Source: Paroedura picta | Lineage: Eukaryota > Chordata > Lepidosauria > Squamata > Gekkonidae | Length of the DNA stretch: 64,000 bases | Reading direction: 5' to 3' | NCBI RefSeq assembly: GCF_049243985.1 | Contig: NC_135379.1 | Location: forward strand, 17,134,001 to 17,198,000 | Part shown: positions 35,898 to 48,474 of the stretch, one piece after another | Position numbering within the stretch: position 1 is the stretch's first letter | Layout: each line of letters starts with the position of its first letter | The notes under the pieces: generated by a model | Seen by the model: only the letters and a program-made list of their open reading frames with translations | What the model was told of the DNA's origin: nothing | Databases searched by the model: none | Translations under genes and position numbers: made by a program

Positions 35898-38800
35898 ACT
35901 GGCAATTGGCAGGCCCTGTGCAGAGTGCGGATGTCCAAAATGAACTTTGTGATGCTTCTGCAATATCAGTGCATCAACACCATGCTCTAGGATTTCCCCC
36001 TAAAGCTCTAGCTATTCTACTAAATGGTCACTCTACTACCTAGAGAGGTCCATGGCTAAACCTTCATGTGAACCCAGCTTTCATAAATCAATGTTTAATG
36101 ACATGCACAAATGGAGAGACCCTGCTGCATTCCCGACTATGCCAATTTATCCCACATCCCAAAATTATTCATTATTAATGCTGCACTGTGAAAGAACTAC
36201 TATGGACAGAAGTTAGCATTAGCCCTAGAAAGATGACATCCCTATTTAGGCACTGCAGAAACCTCATGTACATCCTGCATTTATGTGCATGCATCTATTT
36301 GCAAGAAATATTTGCTTTGTTAATGGAACTAGAGACCAATACATAAATACATATTGGATTTGAATCACCTGCTGAGGTGCATATTAGAAATCAAGAAAAA
36401 TTGTGCATACCCTGCACAGATTGTACATTCTTTCATTGTAATTTGGGAACTGGGATAGAGATCAAATTGCTAGGACATTAAAAATGCAACATTGCCTATG
36501 TTTTGGTATCTAAAGGACTCAGAAATGCACCTTGGTATTTACAAACATGCATACTTATTAAGCCTTGGCTGTCTGAAGAATGCATCTTGTCTCAGAATCT
36601 TGTGCTGAATTGATTTCTTACTCATTTCCCCACCAGCCTCCAGCCTCTGCAATGACTCCAAGACTTTCGCATTGTAATTGCTCATGTTTTACTTCCAAAG
36701 GCCTTTCCCACCTGCTTACCAAAGCATACTTGGCCAGTTGAAAACTTATAATGACCCTCTTCATTATGGTTCTTCAGTATGAAAGCATCCAAGAGCACTA
36801 TTTGTATATTTGTTACAATTATCTACTTGACAACATCTCTCTGATAGGAGGGCTAGGCTGGGCCCTTGTGGAAGTTGCTCAGAGAATAGCTTTGCCTCCC
36901 AGGAAGCCAGGGCCAATTTAAAAAATGCCAGTCACTCTCCGTCTTTCTGTAACTAGCTTGTTCTTCATCCCCTGCTTCCATTCTCCTCTCCGCTCATTCC
37001 AGATAATTGAAAAATTAATTGAACTTATTAAAAATAAAATATCTGGGTTAGGGGTCAGGAATTATTCTGTATAAGTGAAAATTATAGCACCCGAGAGCAT
37101 TTAAAAATAGTAACAGCTACATCTTTTGGATCATCAGGTCCTATTAGTGATGGGAGTTTCACTTTTGATAACCAGCAATCCTTTCCTCTTCATATATATA
37201 GTCTTTCTGACTGTTCTTCTTAGCTGAGGGTCTTGTGTTGTCCCATCCCCATGCCACAGCACAGAGCATTTGCAATTTGGACAATATCCAAAGAATAATT
37301 TAAAAATAATTTAATGAGACCTATGAAAAAAGGAATTTACACTAACAGCCACTTCCCCTAAATACCGCATCACTAACACTGGAATGCTTAGGGTATTTTT
37401 GTTTAAAGTCTGTGATATTTTATTTGGTCCATTCCCACACTGGTTCTCTGCCCTAAGTTTATTCTAGGATTTTGGGAAGCAGGTTTTTATCCTGCTTCCC
37501 CATATCATAGGCGGCACATTTGTGGGATATTTCTCAGAAGAGGAAAAAACATTTGGGATTGAGAGAACAACCCTCTTAGACAGGACCAAGGTCAGCCATG
37601 GCTGAATGGAGATTTGAATCCAAGACCAACTCTTTGTCTGGTATTGTAACCACTATACTACGCTGGTTTTTTCTCAGTACGGCAAGGGAACAACTTATGC
37701 ACAACAGTGAGACAACATCAGACAATTACAAAGAAACAAAGCACTTGGAAAAACAGATGTCTTCTAGTTTACAAAGTCAAAACAATAGTGAGGTAAGAGG
37801 ATCACAAAGATGGGACTGATATCATGTAGCACAAAATCTTGCTACAATTGTGTACTCTTTAATATGGCAAACAGAAGTAGTATTCTATTTGGGGGCGAGA
37901 GTTCCTCACACTGATGGTCTCCCTCATGAAAAGGTATGCAGACAGGTGAGAAAACTGACCTTGACGCCTGGAAGTACCTTTCCCTTTGCCTTGGAACGTT
38001 TAACTTGCAGATACAGTCAATTACCTTATGGTAATGCTGGCTTCAAGGATTTCATTGCTTGGCTCCTTTGGAATAAAATACATGCATTAGCCTAATTTAG
38101 GAGGGCTGTGTCTGAAGCTGCAGCAGGCTTCCCTTTCTCTGCATAGAAATAATGCTATCTTAAATGTTCATTCCAATGGCAATTCACTTCAATACTTCCT
38201 TCCGTTTGGGAAAAAAAAGTAAATGTAGTCAATTTTTGCATTTAAAAAATGAATGGCTACTCTTTAATCATGTCACTCTGGAATAGGGTGCATTCATACA
38301 GAAAATGAATCATGAACAGCAAAGGAAGTGCTTGCCGTTTGTACACTTTATTATTATTACTACTAGCAAGAAAGCCCATTGCAACCAGGAATACGATGGG
38401 TGCTAGGACCCAGGGGACACCAGCAGGCGTAGATCTCTCTGTTGCAGCAGAAGACAGAGCAGGTAATCAGGGCTCCTGTAGCAGGGAAGCAAGGGTCGTT
38501 CGCAGTTTGTCTCTCTCTCTCCCTCACAGCAGGAGCCAGAGCAGGTAATCAGGGTTTGCAGTTTGGCAGGGCAAGTGGCTAGCATCCATGGAAGGAGGGT
38601 GGGAGCTGGAGAAGGAGGCCCTATTCCATCTAGGACAGCCAGGACTCTCTCCACCCCCATTTGTTTCACAGATATTAAGAGGAACAATGGATAAGCATTA
38701 TTCCTACTATTATTATTATACCAACTGCGGAAGTTGACTTGGATACAGGGATTGAGTACAGATCTTTCGAGAGCATTGAAGGGAATTCTTTTGTCATTGA

Positions 38801-39180
38801 TAGTTCTTTTGAGATACTCCCTGTACATCTGTCACAGAACCCCATTACACTGAAAAGGAATATGGACTTGTTTAAGGGTGGGTCGTAGGATACTTGAGCT
38901 GGCCTGGATTCTAGACTGTTCCTCGGTGCTCGCACAGGCCACTGAGTAGACTTCTCAAGCCTCGCTGTAGTATGTGAGAATGTACTCTTAGAACCCATAG
39001 TACATTACCCTGCTTGGTAATAGCAGGAATATCATAGTGTGCTTTATTGCCCTTAATAACGGAATGGGTGGGTGATACTGAAGCTTTTGTAGAAATGCGA
39101 TACAAGCTGTAGACATTTACTTGCTTTTTCTCCAGTGGGGACCCAACATTGTTCTTTCTCCTCCATTTTCTCTTTATAAC
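35898..39180. other. Gene-free AT-rich stretch
   Basis: Largely single-copy in appearance with no supported gene. A tRNA-SINE-like piece lies at 37,570-37,675 in minus orientation (GGTATTGTAACCACTATACT). The open frames at 38.3-39.0 kb are contradictory between strands and lack domains. Confidence 0.4.
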
Positions 39181-39220
39181 AACAACCCTGTGAGGTTGGT
39201 TAGGCTGAGAGAGAGAGAGG

Positions 39221-39259
<39 letters not shown>

Positions 39260-39320
39260 GCCCAAGGGCAGAAAGGGGATTTGAACCTGGATTGCCCAGC
39301 GCCTAATCTTTCTAACCAGT
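39181..39320 (-). repeat. tRNA-SINE fragment interrupted by a GA microsatellite
   Basis: CAACCCTGTGAGGTTGGTTA is followed by an AG repeat (39,206-39,255), then GACTGGCCCAAGGGCAGAAA and ATTTGAACCTGGATTGCCCA (B-box complement). The GA tract expanded inside the body. Confidence 0.65.
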
Positions 39321-39714
39321 ATAAGATGCATTTGCACAGGATTTTAATCATGTTCAGCTCATTTTACCTTTTGTTATTGCATACATACATTTTCGTTTCC
39401 TTTTTTATTGGTTTCAACAGGAAACAAGTTTGGATGAATTCTTTGACAGTTGCCCAAGGCACCCTTCCCTGCCAAATTTCAGACACGGAGAATATGTTCC
39501 AGTTCTATAGCCAAGTTAATTTCTAGCTTGAATAGGAAATGCAGGAAAGCATTTGGCAACCACAGAAAACAGGCAGTAGGTTCAAACAAGCTCTAATAAA
39601 AATAGTGAGCTTTTGTAAACCGAAGCAAGTCTGCTCATCCTTATCCATGGTTCCTCTTTATATTTATGAACCTGGCCCTGGGGTGGAGTGAGTCCAGCTG
39701 TCCGAGATGCAATA

Positions 39715-39961
39715 GGGCCAATCAGGGTGTGGCCAAAGCTGGCCACACCCTGATTGGCCCGCCCCAAACAGCTCCTACCCGTGCCTGGCAGGGAGGCCTT
39801 CCCAGACCCAGGGGCAGCTCTCTGCCAGCATACCCAGCGGGGAGGGGCCTCTCCGCTGCCCCTAGGTCTGGGAAGGCCATGGACACAGCTATGGAAGTTC
39901 TTGAAGCCTGAGGAATATTTCAGGGGTTTCTCAATGGAAAAATGTTGAGAAAGGCTGGCCT
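39715..39961. mobile_element. Nested foldback sequence, probably part of a hAT-like element
   Basis: A perfect inverted repeat has 20-bp arms GGGCCAATCAGGGTGTGGCC around AAAGCT (39,715-39,760). A second inverted repeat follows, with 24-bp arms matching at 23 positions (39,795-39,818 and 39,855-39,878). The end segment TATTTCAGGGGTTTCTCAAT ... GTTGAGAAAGGCTGG matches the fragment at 3055-3135. I did not find the left end or a target duplication. Confidence 0.6.
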
Positions 39962-41167
39962 AGGAGCTTTCATTCTAAAATTTAAAAACAGGGGAAACAA
40001 GAAAGGGCAAAAGAGAAGATGCAAGCAGGGATAAATAAGGGAAATAAAAGATGTTCATTTTACTTCCGTATGGTTATGCTAACATTAGGGGGGCAAAACC
40101 ATATGGTTATGGCAAAACCTTCACTGAAGAGGTCAATTTTCAGGAAGATGTGAAGGAAGAGGGAGGAGAGAGGGGGCAGGCAGCAGGAGAACCATTTCCT
40201 TCATAGGAAATACACATAAAAATCAAACAAAAAGTTAACCAGCAATTTGGAAGCAATTTCTCATAGAGATACAGCGTTAAACATTTTCATTCTATTTTGT
40301 GGTGTTTGAAGTGGCAAAGGGAATGTTCAGGCGTTCATGTTGCAGAGAAGCTAAAATAGTATTTTGTCTCAGATTCAGCAACAATGAAACTCTAAAAGAA
40401 ATACAGGGTTTTATTTACATTTCTATTCTGTTGTGTTTTTCCATGGACAAGTGTTTTGCAAGCAATTAGTTATCATTCTGTTCATAACTTCCTAAGGAAA
40501 AAACTGCACACGCAGTGCTTGAAAATACAACTGCCTCCCCTTCCCATGAGAATGTTGCCATTGGAAATCCCCAGCTAAAAAATGGTGTCTTTATATATAA
40601 AGAAAAATGCTACTAACCACCAGCAGTGTGATGATTCTGAGATGCATTTTCTGCTTTCATTCTCTACCTCTCAAACTTCACACCTCTTATGCTACCAGAT
40701 CAATCCTGCTTTTTACTGAGCCAGGGGTAATTGCCTTAATTGGAGAGGACCTTGCTGCCTCTAGAGTGGGAGTCCAGCCAGGTGTGCAAAATAAGGAATC
40801 AGGGTCAGAGAGAAGCACATTGATGAGGAGGTTCAAAGAGAAATACAAAGTGTGAGAGAACTTACCAGTGAATGGCAAGAGATGAAAAAGTAAAGAGCAA
40901 AGGACATGTATTGATTCATCCCCCACAGTTCCTTAATCCTTCAATTTACGGAGCTGTAATCTCCTTGGTGTTGTCTCAGACTTGTTTCTAATAACTACAC
41001 GATTGCTTTTACTCTTCCCCCTGTTCCCACTCTAGCCTTCTAAACTCTGGCTTCATAGCATGCCTCGTCCTCTTGGGAATCAGTTATTCTCCTCATAGCA
41101 AACTCTGTTGTTTGTGGTAAACCAACCTTGATCTTTTTCTTTCTGGAACTGATTGCCGGAAGAAGGT
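39962..41167. other. Gene-free stretch
   Basis: No supported gene or repeat beyond ordinary AT-rich sequence. Confidence 0.4.
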
Positions 41168-41398
41168 TTCTTGGTGCAGTGGCGAAGAGCAGTAGCCTCT
41201 GCTCTGGAGAACCAGGTTTGATTCCCCACATGCAGCCAGCTGGGTGACCTTGGGCCAGTCACAGTTCTCTCAGAACTCTCTCAGCCTCGCCTACCTCACA
41301 GGTGTCTGTTGTGGGGAGAGGAAGGTTCGGTGATTGTAAGCCACTTTGAGACTCCTTCGGGTAGTAAAAAGCGTATTAAAAAACAGTTCTTCTTTTTG
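41168..41398 (+). repeat. tRNA-derived squamate SINE
   Basis: Head TCTTGGTGCAGTGGCGAAGA, B box CCAGGTTTGATTCCCC, body CTCACAGGTGTCTGTTGTGG and tail AAAACAGTTCTTCTTTTTGG. Confidence 0.88.
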
Positions 41399-41507
41399 GT
41401 CTATTAAGACTATTAAGTGTCTTCTTTGGGAGCTTTCAGTTGAGCGATATTATTTCATTATATAAACCAAATGATCACATTTGAGGGATCTTTTGATTCT
41501 ATGACAA

Positions 41508-41700
41508 CCTGTGTAGTGTAGTGGTTAGAGCAGGATCTGATCCTCACTCTTCCATGGAAGTTTGCTGGGTGACCTTGGGTCAGTCACACATTCTCTGTCT
41601 AAACTACCTCACAAGGCTGTTGTGAAGATAACATGGAAGAAAGCAATATGGGTCCTCACTGAACAGAAGAATGGCATATAAATGAAGTAAATAAATATTA
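41508..41700 (+). repeat. tRNA-derived SINE, related variant
   Basis: Head TGTGTAGTGTAGTGGTTAGA is followed by GGTGACCTTGGGTCAGTCAC and ends GGCATATAAATGAAGTAAAT. The tRNA head is shared with the first family, but the 3' body differs, so it is a distinct subfamily. Confidence 0.75.
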
Positions 41701-42635
41701 GTTATCAACATTTCTTAGAAGTGGGTGTGGGAGGGAGGGACAGGAACTACTCCCCATGCTACAGTCCAGGCCCCCGGGCCCCCATGGCACTTCTAAACAG
41801 AGCTTGCCTGGGGCTCTTGCAGCTGGTGTCCTGCTGCATGTACAACCTGGCTACCATGTACCATGTCATTTGGCCAGGAGTCTTATTCTGTTGGATGAAG
41901 ACTCTGGTCTTGACAGGAGGGGGGGTATTGAATCCAAACTGGATACTTCACTCACTGCATACAAGGAGATAGAGAGCTCTGAAACATAGGCTCATCTGCA
42001 TACTAAAAAAGCTACAGGTGTGACAGGCTGGAAACTTATAAGAGAGCTTCACATCAATAGACACAGCCTTTTCTTGGAATTCATGGTCTTTCTTTTACCA
42101 AAAGTGCTCTGTTCTGCTCTCAGAATTTGTATTCTCAAACACTGACCGTTCCCCTCTCTGTCTCCCATTGCAACCAAGACGGCATTACTTAATGATAAAT
42201 TAGCAGTGTTTGGCACCACTAGTACAAATGCACGGTCTAGCCTACTAAAGGAAATTTCGTTCCACAAATTGCAACTGAAATTAGGAAGATAATTAACTAA
42301 TGCGGGCTCTCAGGACCGCTGCTGTTTCCGAGCATCCTTTGTCAGCTGTTGATAATGTATTTTGCTATCTTTGCCCCTTACATGATGTCACAGAATTTTA
42401 ATCACAGGTGTGGGAAATAATTTACCTTGTGGTGATTTCTTTTTGAGACATCTTTATTTGTGGCTTAATATGCCAGGAAACAAAACATCCCCCTGTAGCT
42501 GGTAGGGCCAATAGTCACATTGCGACTCAATAGCCGTAATACGCCACTTCTGACCGACACGGCTACCCATTTGAATGTTACTATTTGGGCTGAGGAAGAC
42601 TTCATTGTGCCACCTTAAGCAGTTACATCCTACTT
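41701..42635. other. Gene-free stretch
   Basis: No gene is supported. A small piece of the old dispersed repeat (GACACGGCTACCCATTTGAA) lies near 42,557-42,576. Confidence 0.4.
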
Positions 42636-42705
42636 CAGGTATAGTCAACCTGTGGTCCTCCAGATGTCCATGGACTACAATTCCCATGAGCCCCTGCCAG
42701 CATTT
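42636..42705. mobile_element. Single arm of the palindromic hAT element, copy E
   Basis: Only the left arm remains (CAGGTATAGTCAACCTGTGG to CCCCTGCCAGCATTTG). The other half is absent, so no target duplication can be read. Confidence 0.85.
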
Positions 42706-43255
42706 GTCCCCCAAAACAGCCCTATTGCCTCATTTTCAATGAGAACCGCCTTAATTATGCCTGCTCCAGAAAATGCAAATATTCACATTAGTTTTTGAAG
42801 ATGCCAAAATGGTGCTCAAATTCACATATCTACAAATTAGCTTATGATGAACATATTCGTGCTTTTAGGATCTAGCTATTTGTCATTATGCATTTTGAGT
42901 AGTGGTGTATTAACCACTTAGTATTTCCTTGCAGAAGAAAAAGTGGGACCTGACTTACGTTCAATCAAAGCAATTAAACAAAGGTTCGGCATTTCCAGCT
43001 AATTTTGCCCTTTCTCTCTTTTTTGACTTCATGTTTCCTGCTTGTCAAGTTTCCTGCTCTTAAAATAATCTTTCCTCCAAGCCCGGAGACTAACATAATG
43101 GAATTAAGTCCTTTACTGCCATCTAGAGGTCACAGCTTCAATAGCCGACCATAAACTGAGCAAGTAAAAGCATCAGAGTTGCTTTTAAAAAAACTCATTA
43201 AACCAGGAGCAATTTTACCATAGAGTTAGAAACCTCACAAGGAACCTGAAGTCCC
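42706..43255. other. Gene-free stretch
   Basis: AT-rich with nothing recognised. Confidence 0.35.
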
Positions 43256-43479
43256 CCCACTTTTCTCTACCCTAAGGAATCCCATTGCCATTTACAATTG
43301 CTTTCCCTTCCTCTCCCCACAACAGATACCTTCTGAGGTAAATGGGGCTGAGACTGTTCTGAGGGAACTGGAACTGGTCCAAGGTCAGCCAAGGAGGGTT
43401 CCTGTGGAGGATGGATGGGGAATAAAACACAGCTGCACAGATTAGAGTCTGCCGCTCCTAATCACTACTAGACCACACT
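43256..43479 (-). repeat. tRNA-derived squamate SINE
   Basis: In minus orientation: TTTTCTCTACCCTAAGGAAT tail part, CTTTCCCTTCCTCTCCCCAC body and a head complement CTAATCACTACTAGACCACA at the right. Confidence 0.82.
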
Positions 43480-43480
43480 G

Positions 43481-43810
43481 CTTGGCATCCAGAAGGCCCC
43501 AGGTTCAATCCCTGGCAACTCCAGTTACAAAGACCCAGTGGTTGGTGATGTAAAGACCTCTGCTTGAGACACTGAAGAGGCACTGCTAGTGTGTGTAGAC
43601 CAGGGGTAGACAATCTGTGGTCCTCCAGATGTCCATGGACTACAATTCCCATGAGCCCCTGCCAGCATTTGCTGGCAGGGGCTCATGGGAATTGTAGTCA
43701 GTGGACATCTGGAGGACCACAGGTTGACTACCCCTGTTGTAGACAATACGGATGTGGATGGAGCAGTGGTCTGATTCAATATAAAATAGCTCCACATGTT
43801 CATGGTGCAC
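43481..43810 (+). repeat. tRNA-derived SINE of the second family, split by a palindromic hAT element
   Basis: The left part (CCCAGGTTCAATCCCTGGCA to AGGCACTGCTAGTGTGTGTA) ends at 43,600. The right part resumes with GTAGACAATACGGATGTGGA at about 43,739 and ends near CCACATGTTCATG. The inserted element is copy F. The order shows that the SINE is the older of the two. Confidence 0.85.
43601..43736. mobile_element. Palindromic hAT (Buster-like) element, 136 bp, copy F
   Basis: Near-perfect inverted arms. Target duplication GTGTAGAC (43593-43600) against TTGTAGAC (43737-43744), 7 of 8 matching, with central TA. It lies inside a SINE, and the target site is SINE sequence. Confidence 0.95.
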
Positions 43811-45918
43811 CAAGCCCTGCCTTCTAAAGTTTTCTCCAGGTGTTTCCAGCTGCAGCCTGGCAACCTTACTAAGTGAGGACAAAGACAATTTATAAACCAG
43901 AACTTTTCACAGAGAATGTGCAAACAAACGAGAACATCTGTGGGACTGTGACCAGCAGCCAGCAGATTCATCACAGCCTTAGCTCATAGGAGACATTCCT
44001 AACATTGTAACCTCTCAGCCTGTCCGTCTGAAGAGTCTCACACTTGCATGGGACGGAATGTATTCAAAGGAAGCAAAAGCAGATCCGGCCAAGGAATTCC
44101 AGGGCGAGCCCAACACATCCTGGCCGGCAGCTCTGTCACATTCACTACCCACTTCTTTACCGCCACGGTCTTAGTGCTGCTGCTTTCCAGCTTTCTTCCA
44201 GTTCAGTTGGGCAAAGTTTGCGAAAACATTCTGGGCATTTCACTTAAGTAGTACCAGTGTTTTATGCACCTTGGGACACAGGGGTAGCCTTACGCCCTTG
44301 CATTATAGTTCCTGCTTGCCCTTCTACGCATAACTGTCTTTCATTCCTTTGTCTGTTTTGCTTCTCTCTTCTTTTCACTTGCAGCCACGTTGCAGGGAAC
44401 GGGCTATGACTTCCCTTCCGTTCCTTTGAAAGTTGTAAGCATTTACAGGTTTTAAAGGAGCAAGAAAAATCCACTGCAACCTTGTAGGTGTCTGCAGACC
44501 CATTAGAAGGGGGGCCTGGAGGGGCCCTTCACAGGCACTCCCTAGACCACATCCCCGGGGTGTTTTACAGAACATTAATAAGAGTCATGTGGTCATAGTG
44601 GCTGTCCTGCAAAATCTTAGGCAAACGCTAGCAAAAGTGGGGTAAAGGAGGCCATGTTTTGATGGGCGCCCCAACATGAGATGAAAGAACTGCAATTCAA
44701 AGTTCCAAGGCAGCAGACACATGAAAATAACATGCCCAGCCCACCATGCTGCTATTAACATGCCCAGCCCACCATGCACACTATTACCAAGGGACTCACA
44801 GTCCCTACTATGTCTTCATATAAGCACAAGCTAGAGGTGGAGCACTGTGCCAACTGTAAGCCAGTGTAGGGCTATGATCTACCCTCTTCTTTTGTCCCAC
44901 AACAGGGACTCAAAGTGGCTTATGCACATAACTTATATTTTATCGGAGACATACAAACATGCACATAGGACAACTTAATATCCCATCATCCACCGGAAGT
45001 GTGTCCTAAGTGGATGTTGGTCACATGGACCTCAGCTAGCAGCCTACAACCCTAAGAGACCTTTAGCTCATGCCCTTTAACAGGCCTGTGGGTTAAAAAT
45101 TATCTGCAAGAGGCAAAATAGCAGAAGCTTGGCCACAGATTGTGCACAACTGGCTCTGACTCTCTCCCAAAGGTTAGATTCTGTTCAAAACGTCTTGTTC
45201 CAGCAGAAGTGATGCTGATCAACCCCTTTTTCGAACTGGAATTTTAAAAAAATGCATGTACTCACCTTAAAGACTAAATCAAATGCAATCAGATCTTTCT
45301 TCTTGATGCCAGCCATGTTTTCCCACAGCTAGCACGGTTTTAAAATCCTTTAAACTTGGTGTAGCTATAATTCCCCCCCCCCCCCCGGTTTTTATATGGA
45401 AAAGCATTGATGAAAATGGCACAGGTTCCACCACAGAACACTGTTCCCTACACAAAGTTTACACTTGGTTTGCAACACCCTGAAGCATCCCCTCTGTCAG
45501 ACAGCAATTAGATTTATAGGGTACGGAAGAAACTTGCCCCATTTTTTGCATCCGTGCAGCTGATTTCACACTCGCTGCTGTGCTTCCTGGTGCCTTACAT
45601 ACAATAACCGGGATGCTTGTTCTCTGCTATCAAAACACAGCCTCTCCCCAGTACACTGAAGCATGGAAACATTCTACATGTCCATGAAGCAGGAATAACC
45701 ATATTTATGAACATAACTCATTTACGATCAGGGAGGGAGTGGGGGGACTTTTACTGGGTTGGATCCTATGAGTCTATTTCCCTGAGGTTCTGCTTTAAAA
45801 GAATAAAAAATCGGGGCAGGTATAACAGACTGACGAGTTAACAACTGCCCCCAAGCCAGGCTCAGTGTCAGCTGCATGGTAGGAAGTGTAGCACAAGATT
45901 CAATGCATTAGATTAGGG
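43811..45918. other. Gene-free stretch
   Basis: A C run lies at 45,374-45,386 and a 25-bp imperfect direct repeat (ACATGCCCAGCCCACCATGC) at 44,730-44,776. No gene is supported. A 67-codon frame at 44,048-44,251 with a hydrophobic stretch is noted among the rejected items. Confidence 0.4.
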
Positions 45919-46064
45919 CAGGGGGAGTCAAACTGCGGCCCTCCAGATGTCCATGGACTACAATTCCCAGAAGCCCCTGTCAGCAAATGCCAGCATTTGC
46001 TGGCAGGGGCTCGTGGGAATTGTAGTCCATGGACATCTGGAGGGCCGCAGTTTGACTACTCCTG
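45919..46064. mobile_element. Palindromic hAT element, copy G (CTGCGGCC subfamily)
   Basis: The arms pair over most of their length, with a longer loop than other copies (CAGCAAATGCCAGCATTTGC). The right flank TATTAGAT (46065-46072) matches CATTAGAT at 45906-45913 (7 of 8, central TA). This leaves five extra bases TAGGG before the left end. Confidence 0.85.
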
Positions 46065-48039
46065 TATTAGATTAAGGAATGCATTTTTTTTTCAAATTCA
46101 TGCTTTCGTGACAGAACGGGGGAAGAGATTACCACAGCATGTGGGGAAAGGGCTGTCACTTGTTCCCATACCAGAAACTATTCTGTGAAGTAAAAATACC
46201 CTGGCTACTCGCAGTTGTCCTTACAATGGCATGGTCCGAGTTGCATGGAGGCTCATATACCGTCAATTGTTTCTGAAGCACAAACACAGCTAACCAAATA
46301 TTTGGGCTACAGCAGTTATCAACTCTTCCTCTGGAAGATACCACCCAATGAAGAAAGGTTAAAAAAAAAAGCCGCCAACTTTTTTTTTTTTTTTTTGCTT
46401 AAAACAATCAAAGAGAAACGCGGTTTCATTTTCAAATATATTGTCTGACCATATCTGATGGACTTCAAAATACATTTTTGCTAATCTCTGGAAAAAAACA
46501 CAAGAAAAAAACAAAAAAATAGGGAGACCAATTTATGAGACCACAAGTGACAATGTACTTCCTATTGATACTTGCTGGTAAGGAGAAACTTTGGTAATTA
46601 AACGCAGACTTTCCAAAAGAGTAAGAATGCTCTTGCTAGACTTTGTTTAGTCTCACATTCTGGCAACAAAAGAGATGGAATTGAAGCGGTCTTGCATGCT
46701 AAAAATTGTTCGACATAACGCTGGAGGAATGCGATACCATGATCAAAAGTGAAAAGCAGTTCACACACAGGCAAGATGTCATGCCGACTGACACGCCACC
46801 TTCCCCCTGGAGAAGCTACTTTGGCACACAGGAACCTCCCCCCCCCCACACACACACACCAAGCATCACGTTCATTGTGAACTTTTTTGTTTGCAATTTT
46901 GTGTGAGATAAAAACTGCTTTGCACAGCCAAGCACTTTAATACACCCCAGCAAACATTTACAATGCAATACAATGCTGCCGATTTGGTAGGAAAGGGTGC
47001 CATCCAGTAAGCCACACTCCGTGTAAAAAGTCAAAGGGCACATGATCCTGGTCAAAGAGAGGCCATAGTTCTTCAACTCTCATTGGTACAGTAAGAGCTA
47101 CAGCTTTAACACTGAATCGCCTTCTCCCTGGGGGGGGGGGGGGAGAGATGGTAACATTCGCAACACTGTGAAGCTCATGAGTACAGCCCAAACTGAGAGG
47201 GCAGGGCAAGAAAATCCCCCACTTTATCGCAAACATCTACAATTTCAAAAAAATTACTAGACTACAGTTAATGAGATTTAATTTATATAGCAAAATGCAC
47301 TTAAACTCAAAGTGCATGTGGTTTCTAAGCATTGCTGACATCTAACTCTCAAAGCCGGAAGGCTTCAAGCATGACTCCATTTCTGATTTTACAGCAACAG
47401 GTGCCTGCATTCTCAGGTACCAGAGAGTTCTCTTCCTAAACAGAGATGCACCATTCTAATAGATCAGCTTCTATGTCACAGAAGCTCAGGCTGTAATGCA
47501 AATTAGCTTATGTACAAAAATACCATTCAAGTAGCCCAAATGTCGCACCTTTTCCTCTTGATGAAATGGGCCTCTAGTCTTCTAAAAGGGAACACCATGG
47601 TCTGCTTTAGGGGAAGCAGCACTAATCAGGATCCTCACCTTCTCTGGCTGAGCTCTAGGCTTTTCTTCTGTAAATAATCACAGCCCCTCCCCCAAGAGAG
47701 AGGGAACCCATCCCAATTTAACTTTGCCCTCTTTTAATAAATTTCATGTCTCAAGATGCCACTGAAAAGCTAGCATATGGCCTGTAACTTCCTTTACATT
47801 GTTTGGCACTGCAAGGGAACACTGGAAACAAGCACTTTCTTTTATGGTTTTTATGGTACACCAAAATCCAAGCCAGCTGTGATTTAGGAGATTTGTCCCT
47901 GGAACCTCCTGAATTCCCAATTAAGCCAGGAACATCTTCAGCTGCCTTTAATCAGAACAGTGCTGGTAGCAAAGGGAGCCGAAAACTTCCCCCAGCCAGT
48001 TCCTGCATGCAAACTGCTTCTCAGAGGTATCCCATAAGG

Positions 48040-48120
48040 CAGAGGTGGTCAATCTGTGGTTCTCCACAGGACCATGGACTAAAATTCCCACAAGCCCCTC
48101 ACAGCAAGGTGCCACCCCTC
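48040..48120. mobile_element. Short hAT relative, 81 bp
   Basis: It carries a left-arm-like AGAGGTGGTCAATCTGTGGT and ends GTGCCACCCCTC. It is flanked by a perfect target duplication CCATAAGG (48032-48039 and 48121-48128) with central TA. The interior is shorter than the 136-bp copies. Confidence 0.8.
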
Positions 48121-48362
48121 CCATAAGGCTTTGTAGATAGGAAATGTGCATGCATAACACATTTGGCTGTATTCTCTTCCCTTCTTCAGCCAAGCAGAGC
48201 TTCTGGATCCCCCCCCCCCACACACACTAGTTTGGACAGAGAAAACTCATCACATTCAAGTGTGCTGCATTTGTTTCCATGTAACAGACCAGCATTCCCT
48301 CAAGACTGGAAGTCAACCAGTGGCATGACAGGAAAACAACTTGGTGTTTCAAAGCCCTATAG

Positions 48363-48474
48363 CAGGGGTAGTCAACCTGTGGTCCTCCAGATGTTCATGG
48401 ACTACAATTCCCATGAGCCCCTGCCAGCGTTGTAGTCCATGGACATCTGGAGGACCACAGGTTGACTACCCCTG
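48363..48474. mobile_element. Palindromic hAT (Buster-like) element, 112 bp, copy H
   Basis: Perfect 8-bp target duplication CCCTATAG (48355-48362 and 48475-48482) with central TA. The loop and inner part of the right arm are missing, so the hairpin is asymmetric. It probably lies in the ARL5B 3' UTR. Confidence 0.93.

Noticed and set aside
44048-44251. A 67-codon plus-strand frame with a hydrophobic stretch (FTATVLVLLLSSFLPVQLGKV)
   Set aside because: It overlaps a second open frame of the same length in another phase, lacks a recognisable family, splice context or start context, and lies in a gene desert.
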